Shown: piece by piece, positions 45,544-57,424 of the stretch | Layout: every line of letters begins with the position of its first letter | Numbering within the stretch: position 1 is the stretch's first letter | Source: JAFNAG01 sp963721405 | GTDB lineage: Bacteria; Acidobacteriota; UBA6911 | Direction: 5' to 3' | Assembly (NCBI GenBank): GCA_963721405.1 | Contig: CAVRJA010000005.1 | Span: forward strand, 1-64,000 | Length of the DNA stretch: 64,000 bases | The notes under the pieces: model-generated | The model's database searches: none | Seen by the model: only the letters and a program-made list of their open reading frames with translations | What the model was told of the DNA's origin: nothing | Made by a program: the position numbers and the translations under genes

Positions 45544-48113
45544 TTGAAATTCCATGACATTGGGAGGGAGTATCGGCGCACACCGTCATAGGCAGCCAGG
45601 GCGTTGGCGACGGCGGCGGCCGTGGGCACCATGCCGATTTCGCCCACACCCTTGGCGCCGAACGGTCCGTTGAGGTCTCCGGCCTCGATCCCCATGACAA
45701 TTACTTCCGGCATCTCCGGCGCCCGGATAATCCCGCATTTGCCCAGCCGCAACGACACCGGCCTGCCGTCCTTCAGGGGGAAGTCCTCGGTGAGAGCGTA
45801 GCCGAGACCCATGTGGACTGCGCCTTCAATCTGGCCCTCGAACAAGGAGGGATTCATGATCCTGCCGACGTCATGGGCGGCATAGATCCTGTCGATCTTT
45901 CCCGCCCGGTCCAGTGTGACGACCTGTGTGGCGTAGCCGTAAGAGTAGTGCGTTTCGTGGCCGACGCCGGGCTTTTCGCAACCGATCGCGGAAGTCTTGT
46001 CATAGATCCATTCGCCGAAATATTCTTTGCCGGACAGATCCTCGAGGGAATGCGTCCGCAGATCGTTGACGAGCCCTTCCGCAGCAGCAATCAGTGAATT
46101 GCCTGCGAGCGAAGTCCCCCGGGAAGCGGTGGTCATGCCGCAGACCGTTTCCGAGGCGGTATCCACGCGCACCTCTATGAGCGCAGGATCAAGCCCCGTC
46201 ATTTCACAGACCGTTTGCAGGGCCACCGTGTGCACGCCCTGGCCCATTTCCGTCCAGCCGTGATAAATGACGACTCTTGGGCCGGATTCGACACGGATCG
46301 TGGCACGGCCGATATCGGGAACACCGTTGCCGATGCCCGTGTTCTTTATACCGCAGGCAATCCCGGCGTAGGGCGCATGATAAAAAGCCTCCTTCACCGC
46401 CATGAGCGTCTCGCGCAGCCCCACGCCGCGCTTCAGGCGTTGCCCGGTGACGGTCTCTTTCCCTTCCGCCAGGGCGTTGTCATACCGGAATTGCCAACGG
46501 TCGAAGCCTCCCTGTTTGCACAGGTCGTCGATGCAACTTTCCATCGCGAACGTCGCCTGAGGCACGCCGAATCCGCGCATGGCGCCGCTGGGAATGTTGT
46601 TGGTATAGATCGCCCTTGACCGAAGGAGCACATTGGGAACCGCGTAGGCGCCCGCGGCGTGCCCGGCAGCGCGTTCCAGGACCTTCATCCCCACCGAAGC
46701 GTAAGCGCCGGTATCCCCGTCGATCTCGACGATCATCCCGGTAAGTTTGCCGTTTCTGTCACAACCGACGGTGTAATCCAGGCGCATGGGATGCCGCTTG
46801 GGATGCATGCAGAGGGATTCCTCGCGAGTGAGTGCGACGCGCACGGGTTGTTTGACGAGGTGCGCGTACAGGGCGGCGTGTCCCTGTACGGACAGATCCT
46901 CCTTGCCGCCGAATGCGCCTCCCGTGGGAACCTGGATGACGCGAACGCGATCCTCGGGATGCCCTAGGATCCGGGCAATCTGCCGGCGGTCCTCATAGGC
47001 ACCCTGTCCCTGGGAAAAGACATCAATGGCGTCTCTGCCGCCGGTAGCACAAGGTTTGGCGACCGCGCATTCGGGCTCCAGGTAGCCGTGCTCGATGCGC
47101 TGAGTCAGGTAGGTCCCTCTGGAAACGTAGGCGGAGCTCTCGATTGCCGCACGCGGCCGGCCGCGTTTCAACTCTGTCACAGACAGAATGTTGCCATCCG
47201 GATGGAGTTTTGGGGCGTCTTCCTCCAGCGCCTGCTCTATGGTGGTTACCGGCCGGAGCACCTCGTACTGCACTCGAATTTTCGCGGCAGCCTCACGCGC
47301 AGCCGGCTCTGTCCGGGCGATGGCGCCGGCGATCACGTCGCCGATGTACAGGGTATCTTCTCCAACTGCCACCATCAGAGGCCAGTCGGCGGCGATGAGG
47401 CCGATACGTCGTTCACCCGGGATGTCGGCCGCTGTAACGATTCTGATCACACCGGGCGCCTGCTGCGCTTCGACTGCATCGATGGCTAATACCCTCGCGC
47501 GGGGATGATCGGAAAATCGGAGGGCGCCGTGAAGCATCCCCTCCTCCTCGAGGTCGCAAACAAACGGCGCCTTCCCCAGGACCGTCTGGTAAGCCTGATA
47601 TTTCATGCGACGGCTGCCGATTCTGCCCGCGACCTCTTCCTCGGGAAAAGTCTCCTCACCGCGCAAAATCCTTGCCGCGTAAAGTATGGAATCGACGATC
47701 TTCTTATACCCGGTGCAGCGGCACAGGTTGCGTTCGATGGCGCCCTTGACCTGCTCGCGGGTGGGATCGGCATTGTGCAACAGCAGGGCACGGGCTGCCA
47801 TCACCATTCCGGGTGTGCAGAAACCACACTGAATGCCGCCTTTGAGGGCGAAGGCACGGGCGAAGACATCCTGGATCTTCTGCTCCAGGCCGTCAGGGGT
47901 AACCACTGCCTTGCCCCGAATGCGTCTCATGCGTGTGGTGCACGACAGGGCCGCCTCGCCGTTGATGATCACGGTGCACCCCCCGCACGCTCCTTGCCCG
48001 GAGCAACCGGTCTTGCTGGTGGTGATGCGGGCCACCCCACGAAGATATTGCGACAACGTCAGAGCGGGATCGCCCTCAAATGTTCTGGGTTCGCCATTCA
48101 GGGTAAACTTCAC
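45540..48113 (-). CDS. Xanthine dehydrogenase-type molybdenum hydroxylase, FeS and Mo domains fused (XdhD-like)
   Basis: 857 residues starting at GTG. Residues 1-150 carry two [2Fe-2S] clusters: Cys37, Cys43, Cys46, Cys58, then CGFC (96-99) and LCRC (131-133). Residues about 165-857 form the molybdopterin domain, with FSQGQGAYEDRRQ, GGAFGGKED, GAMRGFGVPQ and the catalytic Glu in KGVGEIG. There is no FAD domain, as in the selenium-linked XDH type and E. coli XdhD, so electrons must leave to a partner protein; YgfK is the candidate in this cluster. Expected to hydroxylate xanthine or a related purine. Sits between ygeY and ssnA. GAGG lies about 10 bases before the start. Confidence 0.87.
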   Translation of the reverse strand: MKFTLNGEPRTFEGDPALTLSQYLRGVARITTSKTGCSGQGACGGCTVIINGEAALSCTTRMRRIRGKAVVTPDGLEQKIQDVFARAFALKGGIQCGFCTPGMVMAARALLLHNADPTREQVKGAIERNLCRCTGYKKIVDSILYAARILRGEETFPEEEVAGRIGSRRMKYQAYQTVLGKAPFVCDLEEEGMLHGALRFSDHPRARVLAIDAVEAQQAPGVIRIVTAADIPGERRIGLIAADWPLMVAVGEDTLYIGDVIAGAIARTEPAAREAAAKIRVQYEVLRPVTTIEQALEEDAPKLHPDGNILSVTELKRGRPRAAIESSAYVSRGTYLTQRIEHGYLEPECAVAKPCATGGRDAIDVFSQGQGAYEDRRQIARILGHPEDRVRVIQVPTGGAFGGKEDLSVQGHAALYAHLVKQPVRVALTREESLCMHPKRHPMRLDYTVGCDRNGKLTGMIVEIDGDTGAYASVGMKVLERAAGHAAGAYAVPNVLLRSRAIYTNNIPSGAMRGFGVPQATFAMESCIDDLCKQGGFDRWQFRYDNALAEGKETVTGQRLKRGVGLRETLMAVKEAFYHAPYAGIACGIKNTGIGNGVPDIGRATIRVESGPRVVIYHGWTEMGQGVHTVALQTVCEMTGLDPALIEVRVDTASETVCGMTTASRGTSLAGNSLIAAAEGLVNDLRTHSLEDLSGKEYFGEWIYDKTSAIGCEKPGVGHETHYSYGYATQVVTLDRAGKIDRIYAAHDVGRIMNPSLFEGQIEGAVHMGLGYALTEDFPLKDGRPVSLRLGKCGIIRAPEMPEVIVMGIEAGDLNGPFGAKGVGEIGMVPTAAAVANALAAYDGVRRYSLPMSWNFK

Positions 48114-48126
48114 GATCGTTGATCCT

Positions 48127-48161
48127 CATCATTCATCACCCAACACCCATCACCCAACTCA
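48127..48161. repeat. 7-base tandem repeat just upstream of the XdhD-like gene
   Basis: Five units: CATCATT, CATCACC, CAACACC, CATCACC, CAACTCA. It lies 14-48 bases before the GTG start, in the gap between ygeY and the xanthine dehydrogenase gene, where it would be in the leader of the mRNA. No inverted partner array was found nearby. Confidence 0.6.
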
Positions 48162-48242
48162 GGGTCCCGTCCGGCGGCCGGGGCCTACCTGCTAATTGTC
48201 ACGAGACGATCGCATCACGACCACGATGTTAAGCGACAGAAA

Positions 48243-49454
48243 CTACTCAGCCATCGCACAGTACACTCGGGGAAAGGCGGCATAAAACGCCGCCGCTTTC
48301 ACGAGATGATCCGCCGGCACCTGGTCATCGACCGAGTGAGCATGGATCTCATTTGCCGGGCCGAATCCGATCGTTGGAATGCCCATCATTCCCATCGTGG
48401 CAATTCCATTGGTGGAAAAAGTCCATTTCCCGATTTTGGGTTTTTCTGAAAAAAGCCTGCGACAGGTTTCCACGGCCGCTTCGCAGAGCGGGTGATCTTC
48501 ATCCAGGACCCACGTGGGAAAGTACTTTTCGGTCTCATAGACCAGGCCACGGTAGCTGGGCGTGCGATATTTAAGGACCTGAATCTCGGCATCTACGCCT
48601 GCCCGTCGAATCGCCTCCCCGACTTCGGCCACCGCAGTCGATCTGGTTTCTCCGCGGGTCAGCCGCCGGTCCAGGTGAATATAGGCCCGGTCAGGGATGG
48701 CGCACAAAGATGGCGTGTCGCACTCAATGTAGGAAACCGTCACCGTTCCTTTGCCCAGGAAGGCGTCTTCACCCAGGCGTTCGTTGAGTTTCTCTATTTC
48801 ACTCACGATCCTGGCCATCCTGTAGACGGCATTCTGACCTCTCTCCGGCGCCGATCCGTGACAGGAAATTCCCCTGGTGGTCACACCGATCTCCATCCGG
48901 CCCCGGTGACCCCGGTAAATGTTCAGGTTGGTCGGCTCGGTAATTACGACAATCTCCGGAGTGATAATTCCTTCCTTGAGGAGGTACTGCCAGCAGAGCC
49001 CGTCGCAATCCTCTTCCTGGACGGTTCCCGTGATCCAGAGGGAGTAATTCCCGCCCAGCCCGAGATCGCGGATGATACGGGCGGCGTACACCAGGCTGGC
49101 CATGCCTGCTTCCTGGTCGCTGGCGCCCCGGCCATAAATGACGTTCTGCTCCAGCTTTCCCCGGAACGGGTCCCACTTCCAGGATCCAGCATCACCCACG
49201 CCCACGGTGTCTACGTGGGCGTCCATGGCGATGACGTGCTTTCCTTTTCCGATGCGGCCGAGGATGTTTCCCATCGCATCAATGCGGACCTCATCGAATC
49301 CAATTCTTTCCATTTCCGACTTGATGCGCAGAATCACATCCTTCTCGCGACAGGACTCCGAAGGGATGGCGATCATGTCGCGCAGAAACCGGATCATGTC
49401 AGAGCGATATCTTTCCGCCTGCGCCATGATTGCGCGATTGTCGGTCTGGCTCAT
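48243..49454 (-). CDS. ygeY: YgeY-family M20 metal hydrolase (selenium/purine-linked)
   Basis: 403 residues, M20 peptidase fold. Metal ligands and catalytic Glu are visible: AMDAHVDTVGVGD, GRGASDQEAGMAS, VQEEDCDGL, EPTNLNIYRGHRGRMEI and, near the end, NEIHAHSVDDQV. HRGRMEI and STNGIATMGMMGIPTIGFGP match the YgeY group, which occurs with ygeW and ssnA and is thought to cleave an N-acyl or carbamoyl-type bond in an intermediate of purine degradation. It lacks a signal peptide, so it is cytoplasmic. GAGGAATCC precedes the ATG. 45 bases separate it from ygeW, so the two are probably co-transcribed. Confidence 0.88.
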   Translation of the reverse strand: MSQTDNRAIMAQAERYRSDMIRFLRDMIAIPSESCREKDVILRIKSEMERIGFDEVRIDAMGNILGRIGKGKHVIAMDAHVDTVGVGDAGSWKWDPFRGKLEQNVIYGRGASDQEAGMASLVYAARIIRDLGLGGNYSLWITGTVQEEDCDGLCWQYLLKEGIITPEIVVITEPTNLNIYRGHRGRMEIGVTTRGISCHGSAPERGQNAVYRMARIVSEIEKLNERLGEDAFLGKGTVTVSYIECDTPSLCAIPDRAYIHLDRRLTRGETRSTAVAEVGEAIRRAGVDAEIQVLKYRTPSYRGLVYETEKYFPTWVLDEDHPLCEAAVETCRRLFSEKPKIGKWTFSTNGIATMGMMGIPTIGFGPANEIHAHSVDDQVPADHLVKAAAFYAAFPRVYCAMAE

Positions 49455-49499
49455 GGATTCCTCGCATCGGCGACGCGCAGCCGAGCGTCCCGCGGGAAA

Positions 49500-50690
49500 T
49501 CAGTGGTGGATTCTAGGCGCTTGTTTGCCCGCGATATCCTCCAGCACTGAGGCCGGATCTGCAAATCTGCCGGCAAGGATCATGCTTGCGATGATAAATG
49601 GCTTGCATCCGGCTTCTTTGTAAGTCTCAATCCGATAGCGTTCGAAAACGTTCTGCCGCACTTCTCCCTGGGCACAGGAGACATTCGTAATGTCCGCAGG
49701 CAGGCAGTGCATGTAGAGCGCCTTGCCCTTGTTGGTCAGCTTCATCCTTGCTTCCGTGCATTCCCAGTCCTTATGCCGAGCGTTGTGCTCGAGGCATTCT
49801 GTCTCCAGCTCCTTGAGTCCCCTGATGTCGTTCTGCTTCAGAAGCTCAGTCCGGCATTCCATTACCCGATAGGGAGCCCAGCTCTTGGGATAAACGATGT
49901 CGGCATCCTGGAAAGCGTCCTCCATGGACCCGCCGACCTGGAAGCTGCCGCCGCTTGCGCGTGCCTGTGCTCCGGCGCGGTCCACGACTTCCGGTATCAG
50001 GTTGTACCCTTCCGGGTGGGCCAATACCACATTCATGCCGAAGCGGGTCATGAGCCCGATTATGCCCTGGGGCACGGACAACGGCTTTCCGTAACTCGGG
50101 GAGTAAGCCCAACACATTGCGATCTTCTTGCCCCGGAGAGAGTGGAGACCCTCGAAACAATGCTCGAGATGAAGCAGATCGGCGAGACTCTGCGTCGGGT
50201 GGTCCACGTCGCACTGTAGGTTGACCACGGTCGGCCTCCTGGCGAGCACTCCTTCCCGGTAACCTTCATCCAGGGCTTCGGCCACCTCGGTCATGTAGCT
50301 GTGTCCTGAACCCAGATAGATGTCGTCCCGGATCCCGATCACTTCGGTCAAAAAGGAGATCATGTTGGCGGTTTCCCGCACTGTCTCGCCATGGGCAATT
50401 TGTGATTTGCCCTCGTCGAGGTCCTGGATGGCGAGGCCCAGGAGGTTCGCGGCCGACGCGAAGGAAAAGCGCGTGCGCGTGGAGTTGTCGCGGAACTGGG
50501 AGACAGCCAGGCCGGTGTCGAAAATGCGGCAGGAGATGTTGCTGCGATAAAGCGCCATCAAAATACGCGCGATCCTCAGGATGATCTGCAGTTCATCGGC
50601 GGTTTTGTCCCAGGTCAGAAGAAAATCTTTGCCGTACAACCCGTTTGCCAGACCCCTGATTTCCCCGACTGCTTTCTGAACATCTTTCAC
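49500..50690 (-). CDS. ygeW: Knotted carbamoyltransferase YgeW
   Basis: 396 residues. Carbamoyl-phosphate site FRDNSTRTRFSFASA (STRTR at about 70-74), then QIAHGETVRETANMIS, DVDHPTQSLADL, WAYSPSYGKPLSVPQG, PKSWAPYRVMECRTELL and HCLPADITNVSC. The last two and the long insert identify YgeW rather than ornithine or aspartate carbamoyltransferase. The natural acceptor is not established to my knowledge; in this locus it probably works in the phosphorolytic direction to yield carbamoyl phosphate, hence ATP, from a ureido compound. GTG at 50690 was chosen: AGGAG lies 6-7 bases upstream, whereas the longer TTG start at 50723 has none. First gene of the minus-strand block. Confidence 0.9.
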   Translation of the reverse strand: MKDVQKAVGEIRGLANGLYGKDFLLTWDKTADELQIILRIARILMALYRSNISCRIFDTGLAVSQFRDNSTRTRFSFASAANLLGLAIQDLDEGKSQIAHGETVRETANMISFLTEVIGIRDDIYLGSGHSYMTEVAEALDEGYREGVLARRPTVVNLQCDVDHPTQSLADLLHLEHCFEGLHSLRGKKIAMCWAYSPSYGKPLSVPQGIIGLMTRFGMNVVLAHPEGYNLIPEVVDRAGAQARASGGSFQVGGSMEDAFQDADIVYPKSWAPYRVMECRTELLKQNDIRGLKELETECLEHNARHKDWECTEARMKLTNKGKALYMHCLPADITNVSCAQGEVRQNVFERYRIETYKEAGCKPFIIASMILAGRFADPASVLEDIAGKQAPRIHH

Positions 50691-50865
50691 GATCTGCTCC
50701 TGATCGCCGGCCGTATATGGCAAAGAAATGAAATGGTTTTAGCATTAAAGCAGTAAAATGGGCAACGGCGAACGCGGAAAGCAGAAAGCAGCGCTCTGCC
50801 GGACTTGGGCCGCATCGGCTCGCATTCCACAAATTGGGGATTCGGCAACGCGAAAACGGATTCGC
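50691..50865. promoter_or_regulatory. Divergent control region of the purine cluster
   Basis: 175 bases separate the two blocks and should drive both. The centre (about 50715-50760) is AT-rich, with TAAAAT at 50754-50759 as a possible plus-strand -10 element. No clear operator palindrome was found, and no regulator gene is adjacent. Confidence 0.4.
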
Positions 50866-52134
50866 ATGGATCAAGTGTCAGGGCTCGAGTGCACAATCTG
50901 CGGCGCCCGGTATCAGGCGAACGACGTGACCTACGTCTGTCCCGGACACGGAAACGACGGCATTCTGGATGTGGTCTACGATTATGACCTGATCCGGGAA
51001 TGCGTCAGTCCCGGGAAACTGGCGGCCGACGGCGACTATTCCATGTGGCGTTACTTGCCGCTGCTGCCGGTCGAGCCGGCGCCGGCTCGCCGGCTTATTG
51101 AGGGGACGGTCATGGCCGGCGTCGGCTGGACACCGCTGCTTGCCGCGCCCCGCCTCGCTGCCTCTCTCGGGCTCGAGCACCTGTGGGTGAAGGACGACGG
51201 GCGGGAGCCGACGGCATCATTTAAGGATCGCGCCTCGGCCATCGCGCTGGTAAAAGCCCGGGAGCTTGGGTACACGACGGTTACAACCGCCAGCACAGGC
51301 AATGCAGCCGCAGCACTGGCAGGCCTGGGCGCCGCGGTTTCCCAGCCGAGTGTCATCTTTGTCCCGCGCACCGCGCCGCGGGGGAAGGTGGCGCAGTTGC
51401 TGGTTTTCGGCGCCACGGTGCTCCTCGTGGACGGCGACTACGATGATGCCTTCGGACTGTGCCTGGATGCCGCATCGGAGTTCGGCTGGTACAACCGCAG
51501 CACGGGTTTCAACCCATACATGAGCGAAGGCAAAAAGACCGCCGCCTTTGAAATCTGTGAACAGCTGCGCTGGCGGGCCCCTGACTGCATCTTCGTGCCT
51601 GTCGGCGACGGCTGCATCCTCGGCGGCATCTACAAAGGACTGCGGGATCTCCTGGCGCTGGGTTGGATCGATCATCTTCCCAGGATGATTGGCGTGCAGG
51701 CAGCGGGGTCGGCTGCGCTGGCGGATGCGTGGGAACGCGGCCTCAACGCGATGGAATTGAAGCCGATCGAGAGTTCCACGATCGCCGACAGCATCAGCAC
51801 CGGGCTCCCGCATGACCGGATCAAGGCGCTGCGGGCCGTCCGGGAAAGCGACGGCGCCTTTGTCCGCGTGAGCGACACGGAGATTCTTGCGGCTATCCCC
51901 GCCTTAGCCAGAGGTTGCGGCGTTTTTGCGGAACCCGCGGCCGCCGCTGCTTACGCCGGCCTCGTGAAGGCGATGGCGGGCGGGCTCGTCGACGCGCATG
52001 AGCGTATTGTGGTGCTGGCGACCGGGTCCGGACTGAAAGATGTCTCTGCGGCGATCAAGTCCGTAACGCCTGCCGCCATCGTTTCACCGGACCTGGAGGA
52101 TGTGCGGCGGGCCATGGAACGATTGCGTCAATAG
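50866..52134 (+). CDS. Threonine-synthase-like PLP enzyme in the purine cluster
   Basis: 422 residues, fold-type II PLP enzyme of the ThrC family. It begins with a small zinc-ribbon-like segment (Cys9, Cys12, Cys25, with CPGHG), typical of one ThrC class. DDGREPTASFKDRAS carries the Schiff-base lysine, TTASTGNAAAALAGLGA the phosphate loop, VPVGDGCILGGIYKG a second glycine loop. A true threonine synthase would act on phosphohomoserine, but here the gene opens the plus-strand block of a purine locus, where the PLP enzyme YgeX (diaminopropionate ammonia-lyase) is normally found. I infer beta-elimination or replacement on an amino-acid intermediate. Only a weak ACGGA precedes the start. The next gene begins 12 bases after its stop. 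Confidence 0.75.
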   Translation: MDQVSGLECTICGARYQANDVTYVCPGHGNDGILDVVYDYDLIRECVSPGKLAADGDYSMWRYLPLLPVEPAPARRLIEGTVMAGVGWTPLLAAPRLAASLGLEHLWVKDDGREPTASFKDRASAIALVKARELGYTTVTTASTGNAAAALAGLGAAVSQPSVIFVPRTAPRGKVAQLLVFGATVLLVDGDYDDAFGLCLDAASEFGWYNRSTGFNPYMSEGKKTAAFEICEQLRWRAPDCIFVPVGDGCILGGIYKGLRDLLALGWIDHLPRMIGVQAAGSAALADAWERGLNAMELKPIESSTIADSISTGLPHDRIKALRAVRESDGAFVRVSDTEILAAIPALARGCGVFAEPAAAAAYAGLVKAMAGGLVDAHERIVVLATGSGLKDVSAAIKSVTPAAIVSPDLEDVRRAMERLRQ

Positions 52135-52146
52135 AGGAATCTGCCA

Positions 52147-53610
52147 ATGATCGGTCTGAGCGTTAACCGCGAGCAGTTGAATAGAGCCGTTCAGAGGGCC
52201 AAGGAGCGCGGCATCCTCATCCCTACTTTTGCGCAGATGAGGGATCCTGCGCGGATTCCCGACACCGTAAAGGCGCAACTTAGAAACATCGGATTGTGGG
52301 AACTGAATTCACTCAATCTCTTCCGCATCACGTGGCAGAACGAACCGGTGCCGTCGGGCGGCGGTTTCGGCCCCGTAAATTACCTCGAGTTTCCCAAGTC
52401 GCTGACCGGCGTCGGCGCCCGCATTTTTGCCCTGGTCGGCAAGTGGTTTCCCACCGGCGCGCACAAGGTCGGCGCGGCGTTCGGCTGCCTGGTGCCGCGT
52501 TTGGTCACAGGCCAGTTCGACCCGACCAGGCAGAAGGCCGTCTGGCCATCCACAGGCAACTATTGCCGCGGCGGGGCGTACGATTCTGCACTCCTTGGCT
52601 GTGAGTCGGTCGCCATTCTCCCCGAAGGAATGAGCCGCGAGCGGTTCGATTGGCTCTCCGGGGTTGCGGGAGAAATCATCGCCACGCCGGGCACGGAAAG
52701 CAACGTCAAGGAAATATTCGACAAGTGCTGGGAGTTGCGCCGCTCCGGCCAGGACCTGGTGGTATTCAACCAGTTTGATGAGTTTGGAAATCACCTTTGG
52801 CACTATGAGGTGACCGGCCGGGCCATGGAGCAGGTGCTCAACAGGGAATTGGGCGAGGGCGAGGCTCTGCGCGGCTGCGTCTTCACCACCGGCTCGGCAG
52901 GGACCCTGGGTGCGGGTGATTATCTGAAGGAAACCTATCCAGGGAGCAGGCTGGCAGCCAGTGAGGCGTTGCAGTGCCCCACGCTGCTGATGAACGGCTT
53001 CGGGGCCCACCGCATTGAAGGCATCGGCGACAAGCATGTCCCGTGGATCCACAACGTGCGCAACACAGACATGGTGATGGGGATCGACGACGAAGCGCCG
53101 ATGCAGCTCATCCGCCTGTTCAACGAGCGCGAAGGCAGGCGGTATCTGGCCCGGATGAACGTACCGGAGGCGCTCATCGGGCAGTTGCCGCTGCTGGGCA
53201 TTTCCGGTGCGGCGAACCTCCTTTCGGCGATCAAGATGGCGCGTTGGTTCGAGTGGGATGAAGGGGACGTCGTGGTTACCGTCCTGACGGATTCGATGGA
53301 GATGTATCAGAGCCGCCTGCGGGAACTTACTGCGGAGCGCGGAGAGTTTACCGGCCACGATGCGGCCGTCGCCTACCACAAGTACCTGCAGGGACAGGGG
53401 ACGGAGAACATGGAGGAGTTGAGCTACCCGGCCCGCAAGCGCATCCACAACCTGAAGTACTACACCTGGGTCGAGCAGCAGGGCAAAACCTACCAGGAGA
53501 TTCAGTCTCAGTGGTACGATGGCGACTATTGGAACAATATCCATGGGCAGGTCAAGGAGATTGACTCCTTGATCGAAGAGTTCAACAGGATGACCGGCTT
53601 GATGCAATAG
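52147..53610 (+). CDS. TrpB-like fold-type II PLP enzyme in the purine cluster
   Basis: 487 residues. KWFPTGAHKVGAAFGCL resembles the tryptophan synthase beta lysine motif (GAHK). STGNYCRGGAYDSALLG, TTGSAGTLGAGDYLKE and LGISGAANLLSAIKMARWF complete the cofactor pocket. The long C-terminus (YTWVEQQGKTYQEIQSQW) and the absence of an alpha-subunit gene argue against tryptophan synthase. The family, as I recall it, is annotated only as a PLP-dependent beta-subunit-like protein and occurs in some ygeW/ygfK loci. GAGGAAT precedes the ATG. Its 12-base spacing to the ThrC-like gene suggests the two act together. Confidence 0.75.
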   Translation: MIGLSVNREQLNRAVQRAKERGILIPTFAQMRDPARIPDTVKAQLRNIGLWELNSLNLFRITWQNEPVPSGGGFGPVNYLEFPKSLTGVGARIFALVGKWFPTGAHKVGAAFGCLVPRLVTGQFDPTRQKAVWPSTGNYCRGGAYDSALLGCESVAILPEGMSRERFDWLSGVAGEIIATPGTESNVKEIFDKCWELRRSGQDLVVFNQFDEFGNHLWHYEVTGRAMEQVLNRELGEGEALRGCVFTTGSAGTLGAGDYLKETYPGSRLAASEALQCPTLLMNGFGAHRIEGIGDKHVPWIHNVRNTDMVMGIDDEAPMQLIRLFNEREGRRYLARMNVPEALIGQLPLLGISGAANLLSAIKMARWFEWDEGDVVVTVLTDSMEMYQSRLRELTAERGEFTGHDAAVAYHKYLQGQGTENMEELSYPARKRIHNLKYYTWVEQQGKTYQEIQSQWYDGDYWNNIHGQVKEIDSLIEEFNRMTGLMQ

Positions 53611-53673
53611 CGAATCACTGCGGAAAACGCCGGGCCGCCACGAGAGGATGGGGGCTGACAGGAGCGAACAGTC

Positions 53674-57366
<3,693 letters not shown>

Positions 57367-57424
57367 ATGCCCCTGCGCCAGAAGATGACGGCGATTCTTC
57401 TCACGCGGCGGCCGGATGGAGATA

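Noticed and set aside
45540..48113. Selenocysteine codon in the selenium-linked hydroxylase or its neighbours
   Set aside because: No in-frame TGA interrupts these genes, and no candidate SECIS hairpin was noticed. In this enzyme family selenium is a labile cofactor, not selenocysteine.
50691..50723. TTG start at 50723 for ygeW
   Set aside because: No ribosome-binding site precedes it. GTG at 50690 has AGGAG at the proper distance and gives the normal YgeW N-terminus.
52147..53610. Assignment as tryptophan synthase beta subunit or YgeX
   Set aside because: The lysine motif is TrpB-like, but there is no alpha-subunit gene, the protein is longer than TrpB, and YgeX-specific blocks are not present.
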